Shown: positions 16,314 to 25,233, numbered from the stretch's first letter. The stretch: DNA of 62,567 bases from Methanosarcinaceae archaeon (GCA_030611265.1 JAUWQD010000011.1:1-62567), one strand, 5' to 3'. Notes: a model not told the origin generated them from the sequence alone. Numbers and translations: made by a program.

Positions 16314-16693
16314 CATTGATCAAACAATTATTAACGTCACGCGGAGAGCTTGAGAACAAACTCAGAAACCTGCTCGGGAAACCTATATTTTTGATCGAGA
16401 TGGATGGATTCGCACTGCCTTGCGGTTGCAGCGGGGCGACGATCAATACACGTGGACTTCAAACCGATGACCTAGAGATTTTTGAGGAACATATACTCAA
16501 ATATCTGGACGATATTGCACAATCCCTCGAGATTGATTCCTCATTTATATTTGCAAGACTTATTCCAGGCACATCAGAGATCGCATCACTTAACTTGCGG
16601 ATGCTGTGTAACAACTGTTACATGGACTTTGCGAGAGGAAGCGGAAAGAAACCGAGGCCAGACATATATATATTGCGGTTCGACCGTAAGTAA
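16310..16693 (+). CDS. Conserved hypothetical Cys-containing partner of the U32 protein
   Basis: 127 aa, not assigned to a known family. It has CGCSG near residue 38 and LCNNCYMDFARGSGKKPRP near residue 100, so four Cys arranged as two pairs that may bind a metal or Fe-S cluster. ATG 16310 overlaps the stop of the U32 gene by four bases. A strong hairpin-T terminator follows 18 bases after its stop, which makes the pair a two-gene operon. Translation coupling and the shared Cys-rich nature suggest that it serves the U32 protein, for instance as a subunit (inference). Confidence 0.7.
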   Translation: MTLIKQLLTSRGELENKLRNLLGKPIFLIEMDGFALPCGCSGATINTRGLQTDDLEIFEEHILKYLDDIAQSLEIDSSFIFARLIPGTSEIASLNLRMLCNNCYMDFARGSGKKPRPDIYILRFDRK

Positions 16694-16710
16694 TAGAAAA
16701 AAAATCATAG

Positions 16711-16737
16711 AACCGTTATTGTGTGAACGGTTTTTTT
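16711..16737 (+). terminator. Hairpin terminator after the U32 operon
   Basis: AACCGTT (16711-16717) pairs with AACGGTT (16726-16732) around an 8-base loop, followed by a run of seven T. Confidence 0.85.
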
Positions 16738-16755
16738 ACTTCTTTTTTTAAACTG

Positions 16756-16802
16756 TTTTACCAAAAACCATATTGATTTTTTACCCAAAATCATATTGAT
16801 TT
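16756..16802 (+). promoter_or_regulatory. Tandem 23-bp direct repeat upstream of mtr
   Basis: Two copies of TTTTACC(A/C)AAAA(A/T)CATATTGATTT-like sequence lie head to tail with a 23-bp period (16756-16779 and 16779-16802). The core CATATTGATTT is identical (16769-16779 and 16792-16802). The spacing of about two helical turns and the place about 50 bases before a TATA box fit a regulator-binding site for the mtr operon. Confidence 0.55.
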
Positions 16803-16850
16803 CGAAAGGTTTATGAATGAATTAATATAATCAACAACAGCATACGTTAG

Positions 16851-16858
16851 TTTATATC
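16851..16858 (+). promoter_or_regulatory. Candidate TATA box of the mtr operon
   Basis: TTTATATC lies about 110 bases before the mtrE ATG, which would give a leader of roughly 80 bases. AT-rich alternatives such as GATATAAAAATAA near 16935-16950 are too near the ribosome site to serve as promoters. Confidence 0.35.
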
Positions 16859-16961
16859 ATAATTATGTGATATTGTTATGTGAATAGGAGTAAAGTGCAT
16901 TTTACATTTTTTGCACTGATTCGCTATTATATTAGATATAAAAATAAATGGAGGAAAATGA

Positions 16962-17867
16962 ATGGAACCACTCATAGGCATGGGTGTGTTAGCACTTATG
17001 GGTGCGGCTGCTACAGTAGCTGGTGCGTCAGAGGACCTTGAGTCTGATGTCGGATCACAAAGTAACCCGAACTCACAAGTGCAATTGGCACCCCAAATGA
17101 TGTATCCACATAGGATTTACAACAAAGCTATTTCTGGTGAACCACCATCAAACGCACTTATGTGCGCGGTCGGCGGTACAGTAGCTACAGTTTTGATGAG
17201 TGCATATAATATGTCCCCGGTTTTTGCAATTGCTATGGGAGCACTTCTAGCTGCAATAGTACATGGAACATATTCTGTAACAGCATTCTTTGGTAGACCT
17301 ACAAGTCAGAAACGATTCAAACAACCAGTTTATCTTGATATTTTGTGGTCACACACACCAGTCATCATGGGATATTCGTATATCACGACGTTCTGTATTC
17401 TCGTTATATCATATCTCATGGTCGCTGTACTTGGACACCCTTTCCCACTACCACTTCTAGCATTTATCTGGGGAATTGCAATAGGAGCTGTCGGCTCATC
17501 TACCGGTGATGTCCATTATGGTGCAGAGCGAGAATTCCAGAGCGTGGAATTCGGTGCAGGACTTAACGCTGCAAATTCAGGAAATATTGTCAGAAAAGGT
17601 GAATCCGGACTTCGTAACGGTTTCGACAATTCATGGTTCTGCGCAAAATTCGGCGGACCTGTAACAGGAATTGCATTCGGTATGGTAGTATTCTTAAGCG
17701 GCTGGGTCACAACCGTGTTCGACCCTGCAAGAGGCGACGCAATTGGATGGCTTTCAGTTATCGCAGGTGCTCTTCTGGTACTTATTATGATACTATGGAA
17801 CAGGAAGATAGAAGTCGCAGCACGTGCTGCATACGGTCCATACAAGGAAGATGAGGTGGCTGCATGA
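16962..17867 (+). CDS. mtrE: Tetrahydromethanopterin S-methyltransferase subunit E
   Basis: Membrane subunit of Mtr, which transfers the methyl group of methyl-tetrahydro(sarcina)methanopterin to coenzyme M and couples this to sodium ion export. 301 aa with about six hydrophobic helices (for example MGVLALMGAAATVAGA, LMCAVGGTVATVLM, VAVLGHPFPLPLLAFIWGIAIGAVGSS). Family segments include EPPSNALMCAVGGTVATV and GDVHYGAEREFQSVEFG. ATG 16962 follows TGGAGGAAA. First gene of mtrEDCBAFGH and overlapping mtrD by four bases (ATGA). In methylotrophic methanogens the complex can also run in reverse for methyl oxidation. Confidence 0.97.
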   Translation: MEPLIGMGVLALMGAAATVAGASEDLESDVGSQSNPNSQVQLAPQMMYPHRIYNKAISGEPPSNALMCAVGGTVATVLMSAYNMSPVFAIAMGALLAAIVHGTYSVTAFFGRPTSQKRFKQPVYLDILWSHTPVIMGYSYITTFCILVISYLMVAVLGHPFPLPLLAFIWGIAIGAVGSSTGDVHYGAEREFQSVEFGAGLNAANSGNIVRKGESGLRNGFDNSWFCAKFGGPVTGIAFGMVVFLSGWVTTVFDPARGDAIGWLSVIAGALLVLIMILWNRKIEVAARAAYGPYKEDEVAA

Positions 17868-18589
17868 TCGATATTGCAGGAATTCTTATGGAAAATATCT
17901 CATATGTGTTATTGATCACACTTGGTGGAATGCTGATTTCATTTAGCGTTCACTTTGTGCCTGTAGGCGGTGCCCCCGCGGCAATGGCACAGGCAACCGG
18001 TATCGGAACCGGTACCGTTCAGCTGGCTGCCGGTGCAGGTCTTACAGGACTTGTAACTGCCGGTACTGTGATGCAGGTTTCAGACAACCCTCCACTTATT
18101 ATTGCAGCCGGTGCAGTCGGTGCAATGATTATGATATCAGTCACAATGATCGTAGGAACATGGGTATATGTTTATGGAGTTGGAGTCCCTCCCGCATCTG
18201 CAAAGGTCAAATATGACCCGATCACAAAGGACAGGCAGGACCTCTATGTATCACAGGGTACGGAAGGACATGGTCTGCCAACTGTCAGTTATGTCAGTGG
18301 AGTCATTGGTGGTCTACTTGGAGGCGGCGGCGGTGCACTCGTATATTATTCACTTATGAGCGCAGGCATGGACACAGGTATGGCAATGGCAAACCTCGTA
18401 GGTCTTGCGAGTATTTTTGCAGTGGGTATATTCTTCGTGAACGCTGTAATTCCTTCCTACAACATAGGAGGAACGATCGAAGGTTTCCATGATCCAAAAT
18501 TCAAGAAATGGCCAAAAGCTGTATTTTCTTCCCTGATCGCAACATTTATGTGTGCGCTTGTGGCCGTATTAACTATAGGAGGTCTTTAA
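17864..18589 (+). CDS. mtrD: Tetrahydromethanopterin S-methyltransferase subunit D
   Basis: Integral membrane subunit of the Mtr sodium-pumping complex, 241 aa with about six helices. Recognisable segments are FSVHFVPVGGAPAAMAQATGIGTG, the extramembrane loop PASAKVKYDPITKDRQDLYVSQGTEGHGLPTVSYVSG and a Gly-rich GGLLGGGGGALVYYSLMS. With MtrC and MtrE it forms the membrane module thought to conduct sodium. It overlaps mtrE and directly abuts mtrC (no gap), so the order and coupling are those expected for the operon. Confidence 0.97.
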   Translation: MIDIAGILMENISYVLLITLGGMLISFSVHFVPVGGAPAAMAQATGIGTGTVQLAAGAGLTGLVTAGTVMQVSDNPPLIIAAGAVGAMIMISVTMIVGTWVYVYGVGVPPASAKVKYDPITKDRQDLYVSQGTEGHGLPTVSYVSGVIGGLLGGGGGALVYYSLMSAGMDTGMAMANLVGLASIFAVGIFFVNAVIPSYNIGGTIEGFHDPKFKKWPKAVFSSLIATFMCALVAVLTIGGL

Positions 18590-19399
18590 ATGTCAGCTGG
18601 AGGACCAGGAGGGGAAGCCCATGGAGGTGTAGCCCCCGGAAAGATAATCGCCTTCGGTGTACTCGGAGGATTGATCGGTATTTATGGTGCACATTTCTTA
18701 TCCATCATAAACCCTGCATTTTCATTTATAGGTGCCCTTGGTGCGATTTGCGCTATAGTATGGGGTGCAGATGCAGTAAGACGTGTTTGTAGTTATGGTC
18801 TTGGTACAGGTGTACCGTCCATTGGTATGATTGCACTTGGCATGGGTGTCATAGCATCGTTGTTCGGCCTTGCAGTCGGAGGTATCGCAGGACCTATAGT
18901 AGCATTAATAGCTGCATCAATTATCGGATTGGTAATTGGGCTTCTTGCAAACAAGGTACTTGGAATGAACATCCCGATCATGGAAAAGTCCATGGTAGAA
19001 ATTGGTGGTGCTGGTGCACTGGCAATTGTTGGACTCAGTACTACAATGGCAGGAACATTCATGTTTGATGAAGTACTCGCATTAGTGGTTGCACCGGGAT
19101 ATATCGCAGTGATATTCATCGCTGGAGGTATGGGAATCCTGCATCCATTCAACGCATGTCTCGGACCTGATGAAGAACAGGACCGCACACTTGCAGTGGG
19201 ATTCGAAAAAGGTGCAATTGCCATGATAATTGCAGGTATTGTGTCAATGGTTATAAGCACTACAGCAGCAATTCCAGCGATTATGATCGGAGTGTTCATC
19301 TGGTACATATCCTTTGCCAAGTTCTATGAACTGACAAAGAGAGATGCGTACAAGGTACTTGGAACAGGACTGCTGCCTACAGAGGAGGAGTTGCAATGA
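18590..19399 (+). CDS. mtrC: Tetrahydromethanopterin S-methyltransferase subunit C
   Basis: Integral membrane subunit of Mtr, 269 aa with about seven helices. Features: a Gly-rich start ([18 protein letters not shown]), [37 protein letters not shown], and the cytoplasmic loop [22 protein letters not shown]. The sodium route is attributed to the C/D/E module. It starts immediately after mtrD and overlaps mtrB by four bases (ATGA). Confidence 0.97.
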   Translation: MSAGGPGGEAHGGVAPGKIIAFGVLGGLIGIYGAHFLSIINPAFSFIGALGAICAIVWGADAVRRVCSYGLGTGVPSIGMIALGMGVIASLFGLAVGGIAGPIVALIAASIIGLVIGLLANKVLGMNIPIMEKSMVEIGGAGALAIVGLSTTMAGTFMFDEVLALVVAPGYIAVIFIAGGMGILHPFNACLGPDEEQDRTLAVGFEKGAIAMIIAGIVSMVISTTAAIPAIMIGVFIWYISFAKFYELTKRDAYKVLGTGLLPTEEELQ

Positions 19400-19722
19400 G
19401 TATGATACGTGTAGCACCGGAAGTACATCTTGTACTTGATCCAATGACATCATTGCTTGCACAGGAACGTGACGATATCATATCATATTCAATGGATCCT
19501 GTGATGGCACAGGTCGATGAACTTGATAAGATCGCAGACGACCTTGTGAATTCACTTTCACCAAGTGAACCATTGCTTGCTTCATTCCCTGGACGTGAAG
19601 ACACTTCACGTAAAGCAGGTTTCTATGGCAATGCATTCTATGGTATTGTTATAGGTCTGGTATTTTCAGGACTGTTGACAGTTGCTCTATATGTAGTCAG
19701 CCTGATGAGCGGGGTGATGTAA
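19396..19722 (+). CDS. mtrB: Tetrahydromethanopterin S-methyltransferase subunit B
   Basis: Small Mtr subunit, 108 aa: a soluble N-terminal part ([33 protein letters not shown]) and one C-terminal membrane helix ([26 protein letters not shown]). Single-helix subunits such as A, B, F and G form the central bundle of the complex. Start ATG 19396 overlaps mtrC; mtrA begins one base after its stop. Confidence 0.96.
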   Translation: MSMIRVAPEVHLVLDPMTSLLAQERDDIISYSMDPVMAQVDELDKIADDLVNSLSPSEPLLASFPGREDTSRKAGFYGNAFYGIVIGLVFSGLLTVALYVVSLMSGVM

Positions 19723-19723
19723 A

Positions 19724-20446
19724 ATGGCAGATAAAAGAGAAGCAGTGGCTGGATGGCCAACTATTAAAGGTGAGTATGATGTTGGAAATGTCGAGAACTG
19801 TGTTGCAGTTATAACACTCGGTTCACACCTTCCGGGAGGTCCCCAGTTAGATGCAGGTGCGGCAATTACCGGACCATGTAAAACAGAGAACCTTGGTATA
19901 GAGAAGGTCGTCGCCCACATTATATCAAACCCGAACCTGAGATTCCTTTTGATAACAGGTTCAGAGGTCAAAGGACACATCACCGGACAGGCAATGTCAA
20001 GTATGCATGCCAATGGTGTGGAAGATAACCGGATTGTCGGAGCAACAGGTGCGATCCCATATATTGAGAACATCAATGAAGAAGCGATGGAAAGGTTCCA
20101 GCAACAGGTCGAATGTGTTGAACTGATCGGTACTGAAGATATGGGAGAGATCACTGCCAAGATTAAGGAATGTGCTGCAAAAGACCCGGGTGCTTTCGAT
20201 GCTGATCCAATAATTATGGAGGTCAAAGGAGGCGAGGAAGACGAAGAAGAAGTTGGCGGACTCAAGCCAATGGCAGCTGAGATCGCAACTATTCGTTCCA
20301 GGATCCGAGATCTTGAGCTCGACATGATCAATGCCGGTAATATGAACAAATTCCATTCCGGAGTACATGCCGGTAAGATAGAAGGTGCAATGATCGGTCT
20401 TGTGATCACATTGTCAATGCTTGGAATGTTGCTATTCGGGAGGTAA
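19724..20446 (+). CDS. mtrA: Tetrahydromethanopterin S-methyltransferase subunit A (corrinoid subunit)
   Basis: Carries the cobamide that accepts the methyl group before it goes to coenzyme M; methyl transfer from Co(III) by this subunit is linked to sodium translocation. 240 aa. [11 protein letters not shown] contains His85, matching the lower axial cobalt ligand known as His84 in the family. A single C-terminal membrane helix ([19 protein letters not shown]) anchors it in the membrane. An acidic linker ([11 protein letters not shown]) separates the corrinoid domain from the helical stalk. ATG 19724 follows mtrB directly. Confidence 0.97.
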   Translation: MADKREAVAGWPTIKGEYDVGNVENCVAVITLGSHLPGGPQLDAGAAITGPCKTENLGIEKVVAHIISNPNLRFLLITGSEVKGHITGQAMSSMHANGVEDNRIVGATGAIPYIENINEEAMERFQQQVECVELIGTEDMGEITAKIKECAAKDPGAFDADPIIMEVKGGEEDEEEVGGLKPMAAEIATIRSRIRDLELDMINAGNMNKFHSGVHAGKIEGAMIGLVITLSMLGMLLFGR

Positions 20447-20451
20447 TTGAT

Positions 20452-20682
20452 ATGGCAGAAGAACAAGAAATTGGACAGGGCGTCCCGATGGTCGTCAGTC
20501 CCCAGATGGGACCGATTGACTCCACTGTTGAAAGCATCAGGTACAGGGCACAATTGATTGCACGAAACCAAAAGCTTGATTCAGGTGTAGCAACAACTGG
20601 AGTATCCGGATTTATAGCCGGCTTCATTTTTGCACTGCTGATGGTAATTGTGATCCCATCGATTATTTGGCAGGTGATCTAA
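20452..20682 (+). CDS. mtrF: Tetrahydromethanopterin S-methyltransferase subunit F
   Basis: Small Mtr subunit, 76 aa. A polar N-terminus related to the C-terminal part of MtrA ([23 protein letters not shown]) leads into one membrane helix ([24 protein letters not shown]). ATG 20452 comes five bases after the mtrA stop with GGGAGG before it. mtrG follows with no gap. Confidence 0.96.
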   Translation: MAEEQEIGQGVPMVVSPQMGPIDSTVESIRYRAQLIARNQKLDSGVATTGVSGFIAGFIFALLMVIVIPSIIWQVI

Positions 20683-20910
20683 ATGAGCGATGAGAGTAAT
20701 GGAATACCAAGTGTAGTTGTAGACCAAAACGATTTCAATGACGTAATCAAAAAACTCAATCGGATCGATGAAAAGATTGAGTTCGTAAACAGTGAGATCG
20801 CACAGCGGATTGGTAAAAAAGTTGGTAGAGATATAGGAATCTTATATGGAGCAGTTGTTGGGATATTGATGTTCTTGCTATACATCTCAATATCATCAAT
20901 TCCCTTCTAA
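20683..20910 (+). CDS. mtrG: Tetrahydromethanopterin S-methyltransferase subunit G
   Basis: Small Mtr subunit, 75 aa. The soluble heptad-like segment DFNDVIKKLNRIDEKIEFVNSEIAQRIGKKVGRDIG is followed by a C-terminal helix (ILYGAVVGILMFLLYISISSI). It directly abuts mtrF and lies 11 bases before mtrH with AAGAGGTG as ribosome site. Confidence 0.95.
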   Translation: MSDESNGIPSVVVDQNDFNDVIKKLNRIDEKIEFVNSEIAQRIGKKVGRDIGILYGAVVGILMFLLYISISSIPF

Positions 20911-20921
20911 GAGGTGTTAAA

Positions 20922-21863
20922 ATGTTTAAATTTGACAAGAAACAGGAAGTATTCGAAGTTGGCGGAGTCAAGATTGGCGGACAGCCAGGCGAGTATCCTA
21001 CAGTTTTGATCGGTACAATGTTCTACAACAGGCACAAAATTGTGACTAATGAGGATACAGGAGAATTCGACAAGGGCGCAGCAGATTCCTTGTGGAATGA
21101 TATGCAAGAGATGGGAGATATTACAGGTAACCCATACATCAACCAGATTGTTGGTGAAACACCAGAAGCGATCAAGAAATTTATTGATTGGTTTGTTGAA
21201 GTTGATGACAAAACTCCGTTTTTGATCGATTCATCCGCAGGTGATGTTCGTTCAGCAGCAGCAGACTATGTAACAGAGATTGGTGTTGCCAAACGTGCAA
21301 TCCACAACTCCATTAACTCAAGTGTCCATGAGGACGAGATAGAGGCTATTACGCGGAGTGGTATGGATGCTGCAATTGTCTTGGCATTTAATGCAACCGA
21401 TCCGAGTGTGAAAGGAAAGCTTGAGATCCTTGAAGTTGGAGGTACAGGTCAGGATAAGGGAATGCTTGAGATCGCAAAAGAGTGCGGTATCACAAAGCCT
21501 CTTATTGATGTTGCCGCAACCCCACTTGGTGCAGGTGCCGGCGCAACGATCCGGGCTGTTACAACTGTAAAAGGCCATCTCGGTCTTCCGGTCGGGGCAG
21601 GATACCACAACATGGCATCTGCATGGGACTGGATGAAGAAGTTCAAGAAAGAACACAAAGACGCTTACATGCCTGCTGATATAGGTACAAATCTTGTAGC
21701 GCAGATCATGGGCTCAAATTTCCAGCTCTTTGGTCCAATCGAGAACGCAACAACTGTGTTCCCTGCAACAGCAATGGTTGATATTATCCTGGCTGAGACA
21801 GCTAAGGAGCTTGGTATCGCTATTGCGGATGAGGAGAACCATCCAATCAGCAAACTGGTTTGA
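20922..21863 (+). CDS. mtrH: Tetrahydromethanopterin S-methyltransferase subunit H
   Basis: Catalytic subunit that transfers the methyl group from methyl-tetrahydro(sarcina)methanopterin to the corrinoid of MtrA. TIM-barrel methyltransferase, 313 aa, peripheral on the cytoplasmic side. Family segments: FEVGGVKIGGQPGEYPTVLIG, FLIDSSAGDVRSAAADYVTEIG, VAATPLGAGAGATIRAV and VGAGYHNMASAWDWMK. It completes the EDCBAFGH order. The stop codon lies inside a 24-bp palindromic terminator. Confidence 0.97.
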   Translation: MFKFDKKQEVFEVGGVKIGGQPGEYPTVLIGTMFYNRHKIVTNEDTGEFDKGAADSLWNDMQEMGDITGNPYINQIVGETPEAIKKFIDWFVEVDDKTPFLIDSSAGDVRSAAADYVTEIGVAKRAIHNSINSSVHEDEIEAITRSGMDAAIVLAFNATDPSVKGKLEILEVGGTGQDKGMLEIAKECGITKPLIDVAATPLGAGAGATIRAVTTVKGHLGLPVGAGYHNMASAWDWMKKFKKEHKDAYMPADIGTNLVAQIMGSNFQLFGPIENATTVFPATAMVDIILAETAKELGIAIADEENHPISKLV

Positions 21864-21888
21864 TCAAACCAGTTTTTCTTTTTTTTAT
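21852..21888 (+). terminator. Palindromic terminator overlapping the mtrH stop
   Basis: A perfect 24-bp palindrome (21852-21875: AAACTGGTTTGA and its complement) includes the last codons and the TGA stop of mtrH, and runs into T5-C-T8. It is the end of the mtr transcript. Confidence 0.9.
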
Positions 21889-22044
21889 TTTTCAATATTC
21901 TGATAGTGGCTACACTGTGTAATATGAATTTTTCATAAACTATATTTTTGTGCACTATAAAAAATAACTATTTATTGAGGAAAGTCGAATAGTATTCTTG
22001 GTGTGGAGACATAATTGTAACTAGGGACTATCAAGTGTGAATTT

Positions 22045-22067
22045 AAACTTCCATTGATTGGAAGTTT
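22045..22067 (+). promoter_or_regulatory. Leader hairpin before the roadblock gene
   Basis: AAACTTCCA (22045-22053) pairs perfectly with TGGAAGTTT (22059-22067) around a TTGAT loop. GGGGG, the probable ribosome site, follows directly, so the hairpin could affect initiation at TTG 22081. Confidence 0.5.
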
Positions 22068-22080
22068 TGGGGGTTAATAT

Positions 22081-22464
22081 TTGAATGATAAGAAACAAAA
22101 ACTGGATAATATATCGAACGATTTATCAAAATGTTCTGGAAATGGTGCATCTGCCATCGTTAATAAAAATGGGATCGTAGTATCATCCTGTACAAATTGT
22201 GGAGGAGATGCAGAAACGTTTGGTGTGATATCTGCTATAATGTTTGGCGCTGCTGACATCGCATCCAATGAAAGTGGGATTGGTACAGCACATCGTGTAA
22301 TTGTACATTCAAAACATAACACGCTGATCACAGAGAATGCGAGTTCCCAGATGTTGTTATCTGTTCTGACTGAAAATAAGCGTAGTCTTGATAGTGCACA
22401 CCGTAAAATCCTGGAAAATATTGAACACGTCAGATCTGTATTAGAGGATATAACATTAAAGTGA
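22081..22464 (+). CDS. Roadblock/LC7-domain protein
   Basis: 127-aa protein with a roadblock/LC7 fold: SGNGASAIVNKNGIVVSSCTNCGGDAETFGVISAIMFGAADIASNESGIG followed by RVIVHSKHNTLITENASSQMLLSVLT. Such proteins regulate small GTPases in bacteria and archaea; no GTPase gene is adjacent here. An extra Cys pair (CTNCGG) sits in the first part. The start is TTG 22081, five bases after GGGGGTT. It converges with the VWA gene; only six bases separate the two stop codons. Confidence 0.78.
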   Translation: MNDKKQKLDNISNDLSKCSGNGASAIVNKNGIVVSSCTNCGGDAETFGVISAIMFGAADIASNESGIGTAHRVIVHSKHNTLITENASSQMLLSVLTENKRSLDSAHRKILENIEHVRSVLEDITLK

Positions 22465-22470
22465 AGACAA

Positions 22471-24000
22471 TTAATTTGCTTTTTGGCTTGCTTTGTCATC
22501 TCGCTCTTTTTTTATCGCAGAATACAGGGCTTCCTTACTCAACGACCTTGGATGATAGTATCTGCCCCCACATGCACCGGATATCCCCATAGCAAGGTCT
22601 GAACCATTCTCACTGATATCCACGATCAGTGCATTTACTTTACTACCAACTATCCGGCTGCATACTTGTAAGATCTCGCGTTTGATACTCCCCCCAAGAT
22701 GAAGCGGAACATTTGCAGTCCCATCTGTTACAATTACCATGATCGGTACAGCAGATGGTTCTTTTTTCACTTCCCTTATGAGAGTGTCAAGCCCGACCAA
22801 CATACCTGAAGCCATCGGAGTTGTGCCGCCAAATGGTACATTTTCAAGATAATGTTTTGCAGCCTCTACCGAAGACGTGAATGGAAGTACAAGTTCTGCT
22901 GACCTGCCACTATACGTCACAAGAGAAACACGATCCCTCCTCTGATATGCGTCCTTTAACAATGCCAGCACCACACCCGTGGTTATCTGTATCTTATCCT
23001 GTTCATCCATCGAACCTGATGTATCAAAAACAACATTGATGAGCGTGGATATCCGCCGCCGCCTGATCTTCTCTCTCAGGTCGCTTTTTTTTATGGAAAT
23101 ACGGCCATCCTTTGCATGCAAAGCAGCCGCCCTAACTGTCGGTGCAATCGCAATATCCGTGATCTTATCCCCGGGTATGCGATATCGCACATATCGTCCA
23201 CGCTTACCTTTTGTCAAAACCTCGGCACGCCTGCCGGATTTTAACCTGCCGGATGCGATTTTCTTACTTTGCTGACTCTTTGCAAAATCGTGAAGTATCT
23301 TACCAACCGTTTTGTCTTCCTTCAAAGCATTGTGTAACTTTTCGGTTCTAGGTTCTTCAGTCTTTTTGGGCAAATCTTCCGGCAATTCCTGTTCTTCAAA
23401 CGCGTCCAACACATCAGTAGCCGATTCGACCGATTCTATGACCTCCGGTTCAACCTGTGTTTCAATCTCAACTTCAATTTCAGGCTCAACAGGTTCAATT
23501 TCAGGTTCATCAGGATGAACTTCTTCGACCGGTATATCAGCATCCAATGCAACAGGTTCTATAATCTCCGGTTCAACCTGTGTTTCAATCTCGACTTCGA
23601 TTTCAGGCTTAACGGGCTCAATCTCAGATTTGTGAGGAGGGAATACTTCAACCTCTACCTGCTCATCAACTTCCGTGGAAGCGGCATCACCTACGTCTGC
23701 ATATATCGATTCAAAACTTCCGGTTTCCTGTAAAATTGGTTTAAAGAACACATCCGGTTTTAGCACCAGATGATTCGCATCAGCAATTATAAAAACATCC
23801 TTGATCTCTTCAGGGCGCATCTGACCCATGTTCACGCGAATCAGGTCATAAACTGCATCTGCATCCTTATTATCAAAATCAGCAACATCTACTTTCGGAA
23901 TGCGTACACCTAAAATAGGTCCCCCAATGTAGAATACCCTGATAGCATGTTCACGCTTCACATTACTGCGTATCCGCGAGGCGGCCGCATTATCATCCAT
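22471..24000 (-). CDS. ChlD/BchD-like protein with von Willebrand A domain
   Basis: 509 aa. The C-terminal VWA domain has the MIDAS motif DTSGSMD (about residue 322), with TPMASG and IVTDGTANVP as the other ion-binding pieces, as in magnesium or cobalt chelatase D subunits. A linker before it contains SGRRAEVLTKGKRGRYVRYR, typical of the integrin-type chelatase D linker. The N-terminal third lacks the AAA part of true ChlD and instead has an acidic Pro-Glu-Val region with a duplicated 41-residue unit (PEIEVEIETQVEPE twice). It forms a pair with the AAA gene just upstream; together they could power a metal chelatase such as CobN, not found in this window. Confidence 0.8.
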   Translation of the reverse strand: MDDNAAASRIRSNVKREHAIRVFYIGGPILGVRIPKVDVADFDNKDADAVYDLIRVNMGQMRPEEIKDVFIIADANHLVLKPDVFFKPILQETGSFESIYADVGDAASTEVDEQVEVEVFPPHKSEIEPVKPEIEVEIETQVEPEIIEPVALDADIPVEEVHPDEPEIEPVEPEIEVEIETQVEPEVIESVESATDVLDAFEEQELPEDLPKKTEEPRTEKLHNALKEDKTVGKILHDFAKSQQSKKIASGRLKSGRRAEVLTKGKRGRYVRYRIPGDKITDIAIAPTVRAAALHAKDGRISIKKSDLREKIRRRRISTLINVVFDTSGSMDEQDKIQITTGVVLALLKDAYQRRDRVSLVTYSGRSAELVLPFTSSVEAAKHYLENVPFGGTTPMASGMLVGLDTLIREVKKEPSAVPIMVIVTDGTANVPLHLGGSIKREILQVCSRIVGSKVNALIVDISENGSDLAMGISGACGGRYYHPRSLSKEALYSAIKKERDDKASQKAN

Positions 24001-24044
24001 ATCTACACCTGCAATGTTGGATTAGCATTAGTGTCAAATTTGAC

Positions 24045-25169
24045 CTAAACAATTCCATCTACGACAGCACGGAGTTGTTCTGCACTGAACTCTTCTTCCT
24101 CGAACGGTTTTTTGCGCATCCTGTGCGGCAGCACTGTTTCTGCGGCTTCGATGATGTCATCATTTGTGATACGTTCGCGTCCTTCGTATGCCGCATTAGT
24201 ACGCGCCGTGCGCTCGATCATGATATCGGCTCGATGTCCGTCTACATTGAAAGCAACACATATTTCTGCGATTGTCCGCAGGTTCTCCCTTGTCGTGGTG
24301 ACACTTGAAAGCATCTGTTTTGCCTTTACGATCTTTGACCGCAGTTTTTCCTGTTCAGGCTCAAAGTCTCTCCTGAACCCAATCGGATCATCATTGAACT
24401 TGTTTCTCCGCTCAACGATCTCGATGCGCTGTTCAATGTCGGATATACCGATCACTTCGACCTGAAGCGCGATCCTGTCAAGAAGTTGCGGTCGCAGTTC
24501 CCCTTCTTCGGGGTTCATGCTTCCAATGATAATAAAATTCGATGGATGGCTGACACTCACACCCTCGCGCTCAACCGTGTTCACACCCATTGCGGCTGCA
24601 TCAAGCAATGCATCCACAACAAAATCATCAAGCAGGTTTATCTCGTCAACATAAAGTATACTGCGGTTCGCATCGGCAAGTATGCCCGGCTCAAATGCCT
24701 GCACACCTTCCTTTACCGCTTTTTCAATATCAAGACTGCCAACTACACGGTCCTCGGTTGCACCGACAGGCAGATCGACCACTCTCGTAGGACGTTTTTC
24801 GATTTTCAGTGTCCCGTTCTTTTGCTTATTTTTACATTCCCAGCAGAACTTATCAGGTTCGGCAGGGTCGCAGTTGAACTTGCATCCTGCAATGACCTCG
24901 ATCTCGGGCAGGATCTCTGCCAATCCACGTACTGCCGTGGATTTGGCTGTTCCTTTCTGACCTCGGATAAGGACACCGCCAATCGAAGGATTGATGGCAT
25001 TCAATATCAGTGCACGGAGCATATCCTCCTGCCCGACAATTGCAGACACGGGATACATTACCCTCTCGGTCCTGGTATCCATCTTTGCTATGTCTTCAAT
25101 TGCAGTACTGGTCTGCTCAACTTCTTCCGGAACTTCTCTGACTGTACCGCTGACTTTTATTGCGCTCAT
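24045..25169 (-). CDS. ChlI/BchI-like AAA+ chelatase subunit
   Basis: 374-aa MoxR/ChlI-type AAA+ ATPase: [23 protein letters not shown], Walker [18 protein letters not shown], Walker [14 protein letters not shown], sensor [20 protein letters not shown] Cys cluster [20 protein letters not shown] inserted after Walker A could bind zinc. The partner is the VWA gene 44 bases downstream in the same direction. In methanogens such I/D pairs are thought to act with CobN-type subunits in cobalt insertion, or with unknown chelatases; nickel insertion for F430 uses the unrelated CfbA. Confidence 0.88.
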   Translation of the reverse strand: MSAIKVSGTVREVPEEVEQTSTAIEDIAKMDTRTERVMYPVSAIVGQEDMLRALILNAINPSIGGVLIRGQKGTAKSTAVRGLAEILPEIEVIAGCKFNCDPAEPDKFCWECKNKQKNGTLKIEKRPTRVVDLPVGATEDRVVGSLDIEKAVKEGVQAFEPGILADANRSILYVDEINLLDDFVVDALLDAAAMGVNTVEREGVSVSHPSNFIIIGSMNPEEGELRPQLLDRIALQVEVIGISDIEQRIEIVERRNKFNDDPIGFRRDFEPEQEKLRSKIVKAKQMLSSVTTTRENLRTIAEICVAFNVDGHRADIMIERTARTNAAYEGRERITNDDIIEAAETVLPHRMRKKPFEEEEFSAEQLRAVVDGIV

Positions 25170-25233
25170 AATTATCCCCTCCTGATCTGAAACAGGCAGT
25201 TGTTATTGGATGTATGTTTGTAAATTGCGTTCA

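Noticed and set aside
19687-20571. Open frame of 294 codons on the minus strand over mtrA and mtrB
   Set aside because: It lies wholly antisense to firmly identified mtr genes, and the translation is rich in Ser, Pro and Ile as expected of a shadow frame.
24486-25190. Open frame of 234 codons on the plus strand over the ChlI-like gene
   Set aside because: Antisense to a gene with clear Walker motifs; the predicted protein is low-complexity and Cys/His-rich without family features.
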